DNA of 25,845 bases from a virus. Within the stretch, counting starts at the first letter, position 1. Every line of letters starts with the position of its first letter. Of this stretch, positions 1-7,572 are shown in pieces. The notes under the pieces were generated by a model that did no database searches, was not told the origin of the DNA, and was given only the letters and a program-made list of their open reading frames with translations. The translations under genes and the position numbers were made by a program. The stretch is from positions 1 through 25,845 of the IMG/VR virus record IMGVR_UViG_3300047276_000331. One strand, 5' to 3'.

Positions 1-498
1 CTCACCCTCGCCGGTGAGCATGACGCCGCGCAGCGAGCAGTTTACGCGACGGCCCCACTTGTTGTCCTGCGCCCAGATCTCGATCGAGGCGTTGACAACG
101 GCACCGCTGAAGGCCTGACGCTCGATGTCGCCCTTGCCGCTGACTTCCTCTCCGTACTGGTTAAATACGGTCGGCTGGGTCTTGGCGTTGCGGGCAGACA
201 GGTAGTGCTTCCCGTCGAAGCCCTGATAGGCCTCGCCGGTCTTCTTCGAGCGGTAGATCTTCTTGGTGAAGCAGAGCTTGTTGTCCTCCGCCAGCATCTT
301 CAGAACGCTGTCCGCCTTGTCCTTCCACTGCTCCTTGGCTTCGGCCAGCATAGCAGCTTCGATCTGCTTCTGCTGTTCGCTGTCGGGGGTAATGGGGAAC
401 TTGGCACCGTAGGCGGGTTCGCCCTCACCGAAGGACTGGGGTTCGGCCAGAGCCGGGAAAGCCAGAACGACGTTCTTGAGCATAATACGAGTAGCCAT
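1..498 (-). CDS. DUF2815-like single-stranded DNA-binding protein (partial, runs off the left edge)
   Basis: The reading frame opens at an ATG complementary to 496-498 and stays open for 166 codons to the left edge, so the C-terminus lies outside the window. It begins MATRIMLKNVVLAFPAL and contains KYLSARNAK-like and VVNASIEIWAQ-like segments (seen as HYLSARNAKTQPTVF and AVVNASIEIW), which I recognise as the DUF2815 family. That family has an OB-like fold and Enc34-type members bind single-stranded DNA. The likely role is coating ssDNA during phage replication or recombination in the cytoplasm. It lies 17 nt downstream of the DUF2800 gene, a pairing common in phage replication modules. The ribosome site is weak (GTGGAC), so translation may depend partly on coupling. 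The family call rests on recalled sequence pattern. Confidence 0.85.
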   Translation of the reverse strand, partial: MATRIMLKNVVLAFPALAEPQSFGEGEPAYGAKFPITPDSEQQKQIEAAMLAEAKEQWKDKADSVLKMLAEDNKLCFTKKIYRSKKTGEAYQGFDGKHYLSARNAKTQPTVFNQYGEEVSGKGDIERQAFSGAVVNASIEIWAQDNKWGRRVNCSLRGVMLTGEGE

Positions 499-515
499 TT
501 TCAGTTGTCCACTTC

Positions 516-1757
516 TCAGTTTTCAGTTTGCAGAATGTCACGGAAGTCATCCGCGACGGATTGAACGGCAATCTCTTGCCGCTTGTCGGTGGCCGGAGCC
601 ACGGACGGCTTGCCCGTGCTCTGGGTGATCAGGTCTTGGACCTTTGCCCAGCGCTTGGGGTTTTCCTTGAACAGCTTCTCCGCCTTTGTCGGCGAGATCA
701 AGCTGAAATCGTACATCTCGTCCTGCCGCAGGCGGAAGGACTTGAACAGGGCCTCGACGTCGGCTTCGCTGCCCCACTTACGGTTGCCGCGCTTGCCTTC
801 GACCAGCTTGAAGCCGTCGACCTTCTGTCCAGCCAGCAGGCGGCGCTCGACCTCGGCGCGAACGCCCTTGCACCACTGCTCGACCAGCTCGACCTTGGAC
901 ATGGCGATCGGCAGGTAGTTGTCGCCTGTCTCCATATCGACCGTCTCCGGCGTGAACTCAGCAAAGTCAGCCAGCGTCGCTGCCGAGGATCCGCCGACCA
1001 CTTCGGTGATCTCGGCGCGCAGGGCCGGGCACGTCGCCTTGGCCTTACAGAACTTGCACTGCTTCTCGCCGGGGTTGAGGTACATCCAGTCAAGCTTGCC
1101 GTTCTTCGACAGTACGTCCTCGGCATCGCGGGTGATGTTCGCAGCCGCAGTGGCTGAGAGGCCGAACTCGTGCAAGTCCTGCACCGGGATAGACCACTCG
1201 CTGACGTAATTCAGGCGAGGCTGATGGATCACCATGGTAACGGTGTGGAAGTCACCCAGCATGTCGAACTCGTTCAGCGCGCCCAGCGCGTAGAGCTGAA
1301 GCTGCGGGTTGTCCTGCGCGTCGACCTTGACGCCCATGCCGAACTTCAGGTCCATGACGATAAGCTCGCCGCCGCGCACGATCACGACGTCGCTGGTGCC
1401 CTTGGCCCCTTCCTCGCCGGTGATGTGCCCGATGCCGAGGCGCTGCTCGACCATGAGCGTGCCGCCCTCGGCGTACTCACGAACGAGCTTGACATAGTCA
1501 TCGACGTGGTCGGCCATGCTTTGCGTGATCGGCCACAAGACCTCTTCGTCACCGTCGTAGAACTGGACCTGCTTGCCGACGTAGGGCTGCGCGCTGTCCT
1601 CTTTGTTCTCAAGGACGAGGGCGGCCAGCTCGTGAGCAGCACTGCCCTCACGGGCGTAGGTGCTGCTCTCGTCGGGGTACTCGGCTTCGAGCACCACGCT
1701 GCCCGGGCAGCGCATCCAGCGATGCGCGCCTGATGGGCTGAGCTTAGCGTGAGCCAT
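516..1757 (-). CDS. DUF2800 family protein, Cas4/RecB-like PD-(D/E)XK nuclease fold
   Basis: A 413-aa protein starting MAHAKLSPSGAHRWMRCPGS, the hallmark N-terminus of DUF2800 phage proteins. Nuclease-fold residues are visible: H42 in GSAAHEL, D123 in GTSDVV, the D136-x-K138 pair in VMDLKFG, and Q152 in PQLQLYAL. Four cysteines (C17, and C234, C237 and C243 in CKFCKAKATC) match the Fe-S pattern of Cas4/AddB-type nucleases. This suggests a 5' or end-processing exonuclease working with the adjacent ssDNA-binding protein in recombination or replication. The start is supported by AAGGA upstream and a 14-nt overlap with the preceding gene. The nuclease assignment is by motif; biochemical activity of this family is not known to me. 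Confidence 0.88.
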   Translation of the reverse strand: MAHAKLSPSGAHRWMRCPGSVVLEAEYPDESSTYAREGSAAHELAALVLENKEDSAQPYVGKQVQFYDGDEEVLWPITQSMADHVDDYVKLVREYAEGGTLMVEQRLGIGHITGEEGAKGTSDVVIVRGGELIVMDLKFGMGVKVDAQDNPQLQLYALGALNEFDMLGDFHTVTMVIHQPRLNYVSEWSIPVQDLHEFGLSATAAANITRDAEDVLSKNGKLDWMYLNPGEKQCKFCKAKATCPALRAEITEVVGGSSAATLADFAEFTPETVDMETGDNYLPIAMSKVELVEQWCKGVRAEVERRLLAGQKVDGFKLVEGKRGNRKWGSEADVEALFKSFRLRQDEMYDFSLISPTKAEKLFKENPKRWAKVQDLITQSTGKPSVAPATDKRQEIAVQSVADDFRDILQTEN

Positions 1758-2205
1758 TGATCGCGTCCTTCAGCATGTCGACCAGCTCCGGCCACTGCGC
1801 CGGATCCAGCAGCGATGCCTTCTCGACACCGAACTGGCTCAGGATCTCCTGCGCCACCGGCTTGCCCTTTTCCTTGACGACCTGCAGCACGTACGGCGCG
1901 ACGTCGGTTTCGAAGTTCAGTTCCGGAACTTCAATCTCAATATGCGTCAGAGCATCAGGGTTGAGGTCTTGCGGAACTTCGACTGCAGCGTCCGTAGGGT
2001 GAGGAGCGGCTACTAGCGCAGCGCCATCGCTTGCTGCCATCTCGGCCACCTCCGGCATGATCGGGTCGATCTCGGCTTCCCCGGCCAACGGCCCCGTGTA
2101 ACGGGGTGCCTCGGTAGCGGTGCCGGTATGCAGCTTGGCCGCCAGCGTCATGACCTTGCCGGACAGTTCCGCCAGCGTGTCTGCGGTGATCTCAATCTTG
2201 TACAC
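1744..2205 (-). CDS. Hypothetical protein, acidic, alongside DUF2800
   Basis: A 153-aa acidic protein with a GTG start. AAAGGAAA sits about 6-9 nt upstream and no closer ATG exists. It has an N-terminal segment (MYKIEITADTLAELSGKV) that looks like a short helix-forming module, a Pro/Ala/Glu-rich linker (about residues 35-85), and a C-terminal helical module (about 105-150) with the pattern EILSQFGVEKASLLDPAQWPEL. Similar C-terminal pieces occur in phage proteins next to ssDNA-binding proteins, from memory, but I cannot name a family. It overlaps the DUF2800 start by 14 nt, so the two are translationally coupled. Its position suggests a recombination accessory role; that is inference. Confidence 0.75.
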   Translation of the reverse strand: MYKIEITADTLAELSGKVMTLAAKLHTGTATEAPRYTGPLAGEAEIDPIMPEVAEMAASDGAALVAAPHPTDAAVEVPQDLNPDALTHIEIEVPELNFETDVAPYVLQVVKEKGKPVAQEILSQFGVEKASLLDPAQWPELVDMLKDAINGSR

Positions 2206-2207
2206 TC

Positions 2208-2507
2208 TCAGTTTCCTTTCTTCAGTCGGGCTTCGAGTTCGGCGATGCGCGCATCGCGCTGGTCAAGCATCATATCCAGCTTGTCGATCTCGACGCGCAG
2301 CTCGTAGACCTTGTCGTCGAGCTTGTTGGCGTCGCGCTCGAAATCTGCGGCGCGGTCCTTCTGCTCGCCGATCTTCTCGTCCATCTCGGCCAGCACGTCC
2401 TCCAGACGCTCGCCCAGAGCGATGGCCAGCTCGCGGTTGGGGTTATACTTCGCCTCTTCGATCAGGCGCGTGTCGCTTTCGTGGCGGTAGTAGCTGCGGT
2501 CAGCCAT
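2208..2507 (-). CDS. Small coiled-coil protein
   Basis: A 99-aa protein beginning MADRSYYRHESDTRLIEEAK. The start at 2507 was preferred over an upstream one at 2531 because GAGGAG lies at the right distance only for 2507. Residues about 35-95 are heptad-rich and highly charged (ERLEDVLAEMDEKI and VYELRVEIDKLDMML), so a long coiled coil is expected. No catalytic motif is visible. It ends 2 nt before the next gene's GTG. Function unknown; a structural or adaptor role in the replication block is only a guess. Confidence 0.8.
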   Translation of the reverse strand: MADRSYYRHESDTRLIEEAKYNPNRELAIALGERLEDVLAEMDEKIGEQKDRAADFERDANKLDDKVYELRVEIDKLDMMLDQRDARIAELEARLKKGN

Positions 2508-2518
2508 GGGTTGTCTCC

Positions 2519-2698
2519 TCAGAAGTTCCAAGGCTGCGCCCGGTAGGACGCTGCGAGGCTGCGCGCCTCGGCCTTGTTCTTGACGTTGAAGCCGATCACC
2601 TTGGTGCGGTGCCCGTCGATGATGCGGTTGATGATCAGGGTGGCCGAGGCCCGCGCGGTGCGCGGGTAGTATTCGGCGGCGAGGACGTTGCAGATCAT
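2519..2698 (-). CDS. Small hypothetical protein, 59 aa
   Basis: A short frame starting MICNVLAAEYYPRTARA and ending YRAQPWNF. GGAAGG lies just upstream of the ATG, 3 nt separate it from the preceding gene, and its stop lies 11 nt before the next start, inside the latter's leader. It is rich in Arg, Ile and Ala, with a central TLIINRIIDGHRTKVIGF segment that could form beta strands followed by a helix (KNKAEARSLAASYRAQ). Tight packing between two well-supported genes with its own ribosome site supports it being real. Function unknown. Confidence 0.75.
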   Translation of the reverse strand: MICNVLAAEYYPRTARASATLIINRIIDGHRTKVIGFNVKNKAEARSLAASYRAQPWNF

Positions 2699-2701
2699 GG
2701 C

Positions 2702-3013
2702 TCAGGCCTTCCGTGCAACGACCTTGACGGTCGTGTAGCCCTTGGTGACCTTCTGGTTCTTGCTGAACCAGCGGCCATCGACGCCCAGTTCGCGGAGCTT
2801 GGCCTCGGCGGCCTTGACGTCGAGCGACTGGCGCTCGGCGACTTGGCTCACCGTGGCGCGGAAGAGGTTGCCCTCGTAAGCGTCGTGGCCGCTCTCGGCG
2901 ATCAGGGAAGCCAGACGGGCTTCTTCGGCCTTGAGTTCTGCGATGCGAGCCTTGATCGAACCGAGCTGGTCGATAGCGGCGGCGATGAAATCGGTAACGG
3001 GCGCGGTGGCCAT
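2702..3013 (-). CDS. Conserved small phage protein, helix plus beta module; first gene of block A
   Basis: A 103-aa protein. Residues about 8-43 form an amphipathic helix (IKARIAELKAEEARLASLI). A compact module follows (AYEGNLFRATVSQVAERQSLDVKAAEAKL, then RWFSKNQKVTKGYTTVKV). I recognise this arrangement from small phage proteins of unknown role ('YEG-LFRATV...LD-KA'). It is the first gene after leader A, with AGGAG in that leader. It probably opens the block that ends in DUF2815. No enzymatic motif is seen. Confidence 0.8.
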   Translation of the reverse strand: MATAPVTDFIAAAIDQLGSIKARIAELKAEEARLASLIAESGHDAYEGNLFRATVSQVAERQSLDVKAAEAKLRELGVDGRWFSKNQKVTKGYTTVKVVARKA

Positions 3014-3077
3014 GTCAGATACTCCTGTATGCGTTGCTGATAGGGTGCATATAGGCGTCTCAATCTAGGATTGCAAT
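3014..3077 (-). promoter_or_regulatory. Leader A: dyad operator, promoter candidate and conserved 5' leader
   Basis: On the plus strand 3058-3076 reads TCTCAAT-CTAGG-ATTGCAA, an imperfect dyad matching those at 8132, 12496 and 13306. On the minus strand TTGCAA (-35-like) is followed after 17 nt by TATATG (-10-like). The conserved ATCAGCAACGCATAC box begins 35 nt after the start of TTGCAA, then comes AGGAG and the ATG at 3013. The likely role is a regulated leftward promoter for the six genes ending in DUF2815. The promoter role is inference from repeated architecture. Confidence 0.65.
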
Positions 3078-3080
3078 AGC

Positions 3081-3551
3081 CTATTCGTGATTTTTTACAA
3101 ATCCGTTGTGAAATTGTTCTTTTGCAGACAGATACGCGGCATGTGCTTCCTCTGCTGTCGGAAAAAGACCAAGGCTTTTGTTGCGCCCGTCCACAAAAAT
3201 CTGAGCGTTGTATTTGCCTGACGCGCTGTGAAAAGAAACACCAAGAAAGCCAGTCGCACCTGCGCTCTTTGTGCGGTTTTGCAGATTGTCATTGCGGCTG
3301 GCGTCACGCAAATTGCCGAAGGAATTGTTGGCCCGATCGCCATCTATGTGGTCTATTTGACCTTCTGGCCATGCTCCTGTTTTCAGAAGCCACGCGACGC
3401 GGTGGGCGTACAACTTTTTCCCTTGAACCTGTACAGTGATGTAACCTGCTTTAGTTTTGCCGGAGGCCACGCGACCTGTCTTCCTGTTGGTCAGATGGCC
3501 GGTGCGTTCGTTGTACGTGTACAAATCCACTAGCTGTTCAAAGTCACTCAT
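3081..3551 (-). CDS. HNH endonuclease with C-terminal AP2 domain (probable homing endonuclease)
   Basis: A 156-aa protein. The HNH core is visible as YAHRVAW (H50), then IDHIDGDRANN (66-76) and N80 in NLRDAS, followed by N90-x2-R. From about residue 99 to 150 there is an AP2-type DNA-binding domain (GVSFHSASGKYNAQI and GLFPTAEEAHAAY). Such HNH-AP2 genes are selfish elements in phages that nick or cut DNA and promote their own inheritance. It overlaps the stop of the primase-helicase by 8 nt and ends just before leader A, so it sits at the tail of block B. By eye it is more AT-rich than its neighbours, fitting later acquisition. GGAAGG lies upstream of the start. Confidence 0.9.
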   Translation of the reverse strand: MSDFEQLVDLYTYNERTGHLTNRKTGRVASGKTKAGYITVQVQGKKLYAHRVAWLLKTGAWPEGQIDHIDGDRANNSFGNLRDASRNDNLQNRTKSAGATGFLGVSFHSASGKYNAQIFVDGRNKSLGLFPTAEEAHAAYLSAKEQFHNGFVKNHE

Positions 3552-5589
3552 AGAAGATCACCCTTCCGCCTTCTATTTTTAGTGGACCGTCCTTTTCCTT
3601 GCTTAAGTTATTGATTGCACGTACCACAGACTGGCGGCGCGTATCGCGCTTTCCTTCCTCTGGCGCAGGCAGATCTGCCACTGCACGGTCGATCAGCTCC
3701 ATCGCGCTGACGATGCTGTCAGGGCCGAATACGGTCATGACTTCGAGGATGTGGTTTTCAACACGTCCGCGACGCTTCAGGCCCTTGCGATCTTCGTTGT
3801 CATTGGCTGGGGCAGACAGCTCACACGGAACCGCGACGCAGCTCGTGATCGGGTCACCGTCCATGTCGATGCCCAGATCGACCACTTCAAGCTTGAAGCC
3901 CCAGCGGATCCCGTCCTCGCCGTCCTTCATCTTTTCGATCACGATTTCGCGATCGCCGCTGTCATGGCGGATAACTTCGATCTGGACGTCGGCTGCGGCC
4001 TTCAGGCCTGACCAGCCACGCGAGCCTTTGCTCAGATCCTTACCGGCATGGTGGACAAGCAGGATCATTGCGCCGGTTGCTTCCTGCAGCAGGCGGATGC
4101 TGGCCAGCACGCGGCCCATGTCCTCGGACGTGTTCTCGTTCGCGCCGGGCGACACCTGCGCCAGTGTGTCGATCACGATGACTGACGCGTCGCCGATGTT
4201 CTTGATCTCGGCAATCACTTCGGAGATGTCATCGTTGTCGAGGAAGTTTGGCGCTGCGGTGATCACCTGCATGTTGCTTACGCCGCGCAGGTCGAAGCCG
4301 TGGTGCTGCGCATAGGCCTCGCCGCGCTTGCCGATGCCGCTTCCGCCTTCTGCGGAGATCGTCACGACCAGACCCTGCTTGGTGCGGCGCTCACGCCATG
4401 GTGTGCCGCGTGCGATCGCGAAGGCCAGATCCAGAGCGACAAAAGTCTTGCCGCTGCCCGACGCACCGAATAGAATGCCCAGTTGCGCTTTGGGCAGCAC
4501 GCCCTTGATCAGCCAGCTCATTGGCTCGCGCTGCGTCAGGTCGTAGATCGGCACCGGGCCGAAGCGGCCAACACTCTTCTTCGGCAGCTCAGCCATGATT
4601 GCCTCGGCCTTGGCAAGCACCTCTTCCTTGCTGGCTGCCTCACTGGGGCGGTAGCCCGCCTCGTTGGCCATCTTGATCACACTGGCCATGGTGACCTGAC
4701 GCTTACCCGGTGCAGGCTTCAGGCTCTCCCACTGATAGCGCAAGGCCTCGGTGCCGGGGTACGTGTCACCCTCTGATGACCATTCGTCCCACAGCTCGAA
4801 GCCGGTGTCGTCACCCTCTGTCTCGTGGTGCAGGGCCATGCCCACGCGCAGCCACGGCTCGCGGCCCATGCTTGGGTCGAGGTAGCTAAGGTAGTGCTCG
4901 ATCTCGCTGACGCTCAGGCCCAGCTTGGGCTCACGTCCAGCCATGAAGTCGTCCGGGTCGATGGATGGCCCGGCTGTCGCGCCGAAGCAGCTCTGGCAAA
5001 AGTCGCGGGTGTAGCTGTCAACCTCGGCGACGCGGTCCTCGTAGCCGAGCACCTCGCAGCTCGGCAGGATGTTGCCGGTGAAGGTCACAAAGCCGGTAGA
5101 GCTGAACGTCTCCGTGCCGAACTGGTCAGGCGTGGCGTGCTTCTTGTGGTTGCCGAGATCGCCCCTCAGCACGGCGCGAATGCCCTTACCGCTCGGCGAA
5201 TACTCGGCGTAGGTCCGACTGACGATCTTCTCGACTTCAGGAGGGATGTTGCCATGCACGTCGACGCAGTGGTCGAAGTCGAGGAACGTGTAGCCGCAGC
5301 CCGGCAGCGGGGCGAAGCCCACGCCATCGAAGCCCATGCGCACCGCAGCGTCACGCGCTGCCACGAAGGTGGTCAGGCGGTTGCGGTCCTGCGGCCCTCC
5401 CTGCGTGCCGTGGCGGCGGGTGCCGTCAGCCCAGTATGGTATCTTGCGCGGCTTGGCCTCGCCGACAAACTGCTCAAAGCGCCAGACCAGCCACCCCGGA
5501 ATGTCGCGCAGCGGCTCCGGCACGCGCACCGCATGAAGGGCGGGCGCGATCGCCGGAACGGCAGGTCCGATTGAACGGACGTTATCCAT
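3544..5589 (-). CDS. Primase-helicase: prim-pol-like N-terminus, PriCT domain and RepA/AAA_25 ATPase
   Basis: A 681-aa replication protein. The N-terminal part (about 30-200) resembles the bifunctional primase/polymerase fold, with the acidic FLDFDHCVD at 102-110 and SPSGKGIRAVLRG at 131-143. Residues about 224-310 match a PriCT-type linker (YLDPSMGREPWLRVGMALH). The C-terminal AAA_25/RepA-like ATPase has Walker A GASGSGKT (375-382), Walker B VIVIDTL (470-476) and LLVHHAGKD (510-518). It should make primers and unwind DNA at the phage fork. The ATG at 5589 has GAGGA 8 nt upstream and is preferred; a GTG at 5607 overlapping the methyltransferase stop is an alternative. A second, stand-alone ATPase of this class lies at 13468-14574. 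Confidence 0.9.
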   Translation of the reverse strand: MDNVRSIGPAVPAIAPALHAVRVPEPLRDIPGWLVWRFEQFVGEAKPRKIPYWADGTRRHGTQGGPQDRNRLTTFVAARDAAVRMGFDGVGFAPLPGCGYTFLDFDHCVDVHGNIPPEVEKIVSRTYAEYSPSGKGIRAVLRGDLGNHKKHATPDQFGTETFSSTGFVTFTGNILPSCEVLGYEDRVAEVDSYTRDFCQSCFGATAGPSIDPDDFMAGREPKLGLSVSEIEHYLSYLDPSMGREPWLRVGMALHHETEGDDTGFELWDEWSSEGDTYPGTEALRYQWESLKPAPGKRQVTMASVIKMANEAGYRPSEAASKEEVLAKAEAIMAELPKKSVGRFGPVPIYDLTQREPMSWLIKGVLPKAQLGILFGASGSGKTFVALDLAFAIARGTPWRERRTKQGLVVTISAEGGSGIGKRGEAYAQHHGFDLRGVSNMQVITAAPNFLDNDDISEVIAEIKNIGDASVIVIDTLAQVSPGANENTSEDMGRVLASIRLLQEATGAMILLVHHAGKDLSKGSRGWSGLKAAADVQIEVIRHDSGDREIVIEKMKDGEDGIRWGFKLEVVDLGIDMDGDPITSCVAVPCELSAPANDNEDRKGLKRRGRVENHILEVMTVFGPDSIVSAMELIDRAVADLPAPEEGKRDTRRQSVVRAINNLSKEKDGPLKIEGGRVIFYE

Positions 5590-5603
5590 ATCGTTGTCCT
5601 CTG

Positions 5604-7142
5604 TCACAGCAGCGAGATCAGGTCATCGACCATCTGGATGCGCTCGCCAATCCAGCGCATGACTGGAACGGCCATCGAATTGCCAAGCGCCTTGTAGCGC
5701 GGGCCGTCCGGGCACGCCTCTGGTCCCTTTTTCTTCCACGGGATGGCGGTGAAGTTGTCAGGAAAGCCTTGCAGCCGTTCGCACTCCACTGGTGTAAGGC
5801 GGCGGACGGTGGAGCCTATAGCTGTTTTGGTGTAATGCGCTGCGTTGTTGTTGTTGCCCCCCGGTAGCGTGTTCAAGATGCCATTTTCGCTATGCAAGGT
5901 GTCTTGCTGATGCTCGCCGTAGCGGACGGCCACGGCTAATGAAGCAACGTAGGTGGAACTTTCATGCTTATCTGCGCGGCTGGCACCAGAGCGAAGGCAA
6001 TGCGCCACGTCTGGGCTTTCCCCAACACCGAACGCCACTACGTCTGGGCCGCGATCCACACAGGGGCTACTATCGCAACGGGCGGTAAGCGTCGGCGCGG
6101 TGAACGCCACCGCTGGCATCACGCCGCCGTTCTGGTGGCTGTTGGTGGAGCCACCTGCGCGCAGCGTAGGGCTACAGTCCTCGGTGGCATCCGCGCCGTA
6201 GTCCTTGCTGCTGAAGGCGAACAGCGAGCCATTGATGTAGCGCACCTCATCGCGCGTGTTCTGCGTAAACGCCACCACATCCGGCCCGCGGTCGTGGCAC
6301 GGGCTACTATCGTACCGGCGCGTAAGCGTTCTAGCAGTCTCAGCGCCGTCAAACGTAGCGATAAAGGTGTCGGTGCCGGTGTCGAACCGCTGGCCTGTAC
6401 CCGCTGTCAAGCATTTTGCGTGCGCAGGAACGAAATTAGGGCAGCCGCCGTTGACGTGCTGGCCGAACTTGCTAGCGTCGATCCCTTGGCACTCGTATGT
6501 CTCTACAGCAGATCGCTCCCGTCCGCATCCACCACGCTCTTCAACGCCCGATGCAGCGCCTCCGGGAGCGTCTTGCCGCGCTTTGCGGCTCGGCGCAGCA
6601 TGCCCTGACATGCTGTGGCGCTCAAAAAGAACCGCTGCGGCACAGCGCCAGTCTCCAAGGTATCCGACAACGAACACACGGCGGCGTCGCTGGGCCACTC
6701 CGAAGTACTGAGCGTCAAGCACTCGGTAGGCGAGGCCATACCCGAGGTCTTCCAACGCCCCGAGGATGGAACCAAAGTCCCGTCCTCCGCTCGATGACAA
6801 GACACCGGGGACGTTTTCCCAGACGATCCAACGAGGCCGTTCGCGCTGAGCAAGTCGGCAAAACTCAAGGGCGAGGTTACCACGGTCGTCATCCAATCCA
6901 CCTCGGAGACCTGCGACACTGAAGGATTGGCAAGGGGTTCCGCCGACGAGGAGATCGATTTTTCCATACTGGTTCTGCTCAATGGTTGTGAAGTCGCCGT
7001 GCAGCGGGACTTCGGGATAGTGGTGCTCAAGCACAGCCCGGGGGAACTTCTCAATCTCAGAAAAGAAGGCAGGCTCCCAACCCATGTGATGCCAAGCGGC
7101 GGTGGCGGCCTCGATGCCGCTGCATACGGATCCGTAGCGCAC
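5604..7142 (-). CDS. dcm: DNA (cytosine-5) methyltransferase with repeat-rich target recognition region
   Basis: A 512-aa C5-MTase. Motif I is GSVCSGIEAATAAWHHMG at the N-terminus. Motif IV carries the catalytic Cys in TPCQSFS (C71), motif VI is ENVPG (109-113), motif VIII is QRRRRVF (151-157), motif IX is RRLTPVECERLQGFPDNF (447-464) and motif X lies around RYKALGNSMAVPV (482-494). It transfers a methyl group from SAM to cytosine C5, likely protecting phage DNA from host restriction. Residues about 175-445 form an unusually long target recognition region with internal repeats. The GTG start has AGGAAAG upstream. It sits between a small HTH gene (stop 2 nt upstream of its start) and the primase. 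Confidence 0.95.
   Translation of the reverse strand: MRYGSVCSGIEAATAAWHHMGWEPAFFSEIEKFPRAVLEHHYPEVPLHGDFTTIEQNQYGKIDLLVGGTPCQSFSVAGLRGGLDDDRGNLALEFCRLAQRERPRWIVWENVPGVLSSSGGRDFGSILGALEDLGYGLAYRVLDAQYFGVAQRRRRVFVVGYLGDWRCAAAVLFERHSMSGHAAPSRKARQDAPGGAASGVEERGGCGRERSAVETYECQGIDASKFGQHVNGGCPNFVPAHAKCLTAGTGQRFDTGTDTFIATFDGAETARTLTRRYDSSPCHDRGPDVVAFTQNTRDEVRYINGSLFAFSSKDYGADATEDCSPTLRAGGSTNSHQNGGVMPAVAFTAPTLTARCDSSPCVDRGPDVVAFGVGESPDVAHCLRSGASRADKHESSTYVASLAVAVRYGEHQQDTLHSENGILNTLPGGNNNNAAHYTKTAIGSTVRRLTPVECERLQGFPDNFTAIPWKKKGPEACPDGPRYKALGNSMAVPVMRWIGERIQMVDDLISLL
6031..6333. repeat. Diverged direct repeat inside the methyltransferase target recognition region
   Basis: Two copies of about 66 bp at roughly 6031-6096 and 6268-6333 are offset by 237 bp (79 codons). 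They encode near-identical peptides: TLTARCDSSPCVDRGPDVVAF and TLTRRYDSSPCHDRGPDVVAF (differing at three positions). The DNA is more diverged than the protein, so selection has kept the peptide. Between and around them are weaker units with a TL or CL core followed by a Gly/Ser/Asn-rich turn. Confidence 0.8.
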
Positions 7143-7144
7143 GT

Positions 7145-7381
7145 CTACTTTCCTGCAGGTGCGCTGAAAGCACGCACGATGTCAGGGTTCATAAGTTGGG
7201 TGCGGTCGATACCAAAGACGGCCTCGATCGCCACTGCGCGCTCAGGCGGCACCCAGCCGCGCTTGCGCCATGCGTAGATTGCTTGGTGCGTAACGCCCAT
7301 TGCCTTGGTGAAGCGGACGATGCCGCCCCCTCGCTCGATGGCGAGGTCAAGGGCGGCGATACGTTCTTCTTTCGTGCTCAT
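7145..7381 (-). CDS. YdaS/Cro-like helix-turn-helix DNA-binding protein
   Basis: A 78-aa protein. The segment AIERGGGIVRFTKAMGVTHQ followed by AIYAWRKRGWVPPERAVAIEAVFGI is typical of YdaS-type (Cro-like) proteins. The helix-turn-helix spans about residues 19-42, then comes the W-x-R-G-x-VPPERA turn. These bind operator DNA as small phage or antitoxin-like regulators. It is the fourth gene in the block started by leader B, its start overlaps the preceding stop by 4 nt (ATGA), and it lies just upstream of the methyltransferase. It is the only classical small repressor-like protein in the window, so it is a candidate reader of the leader dyads; that link is inference. Confidence 0.85.
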   Translation of the reverse strand: MSTKEERIAALDLAIERGGGIVRFTKAMGVTHQAIYAWRKRGWVPPERAVAIEAVFGIDRTQLMNPDIVRAFSAPAGK

Positions 7382-7572
7382 GCTGCTACCTTAATCTGGT
7401 GTACTGCGTTGCGGAACCGGACCATGTCGTTGACGAACACCTTCGTCTCGACGCGGTACTCGGCGCGTGCCTTGATCAGTTCCGCATCAATCTCGCGGAT
7501 CTGCTTTTCTAACTTCTCGCGCTTGGCAAACAACCTGCGTGCGCGTGCGCTGATCTTTTCTTCACGGCTCAT
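7378..7572 (-). CDS. Small coiled-coil protein, 64 aa
   Basis: A basic, highly charged helix-forming protein (ARRLFAKREKLEKQIREIDA and so on) predicted to be one long coiled coil over residues 5-45. The ATG overlaps the previous stop and the stop overlaps the next ATG (both ATGA), so the gene is embedded in a translationally coupled chain. No function is recognisable. Confidence 0.75.
   Translation of the reverse strand: MSREEKISARARRLFAKREKLEKQIREIDAELIKARAEYRVETKVFVNDMVRFRNAVHQIKVAA

Noticed and set aside
528-1157. Plus-strand open frames across DUF2800
   Set aside because: Antisense shadows of a well-supported gene.
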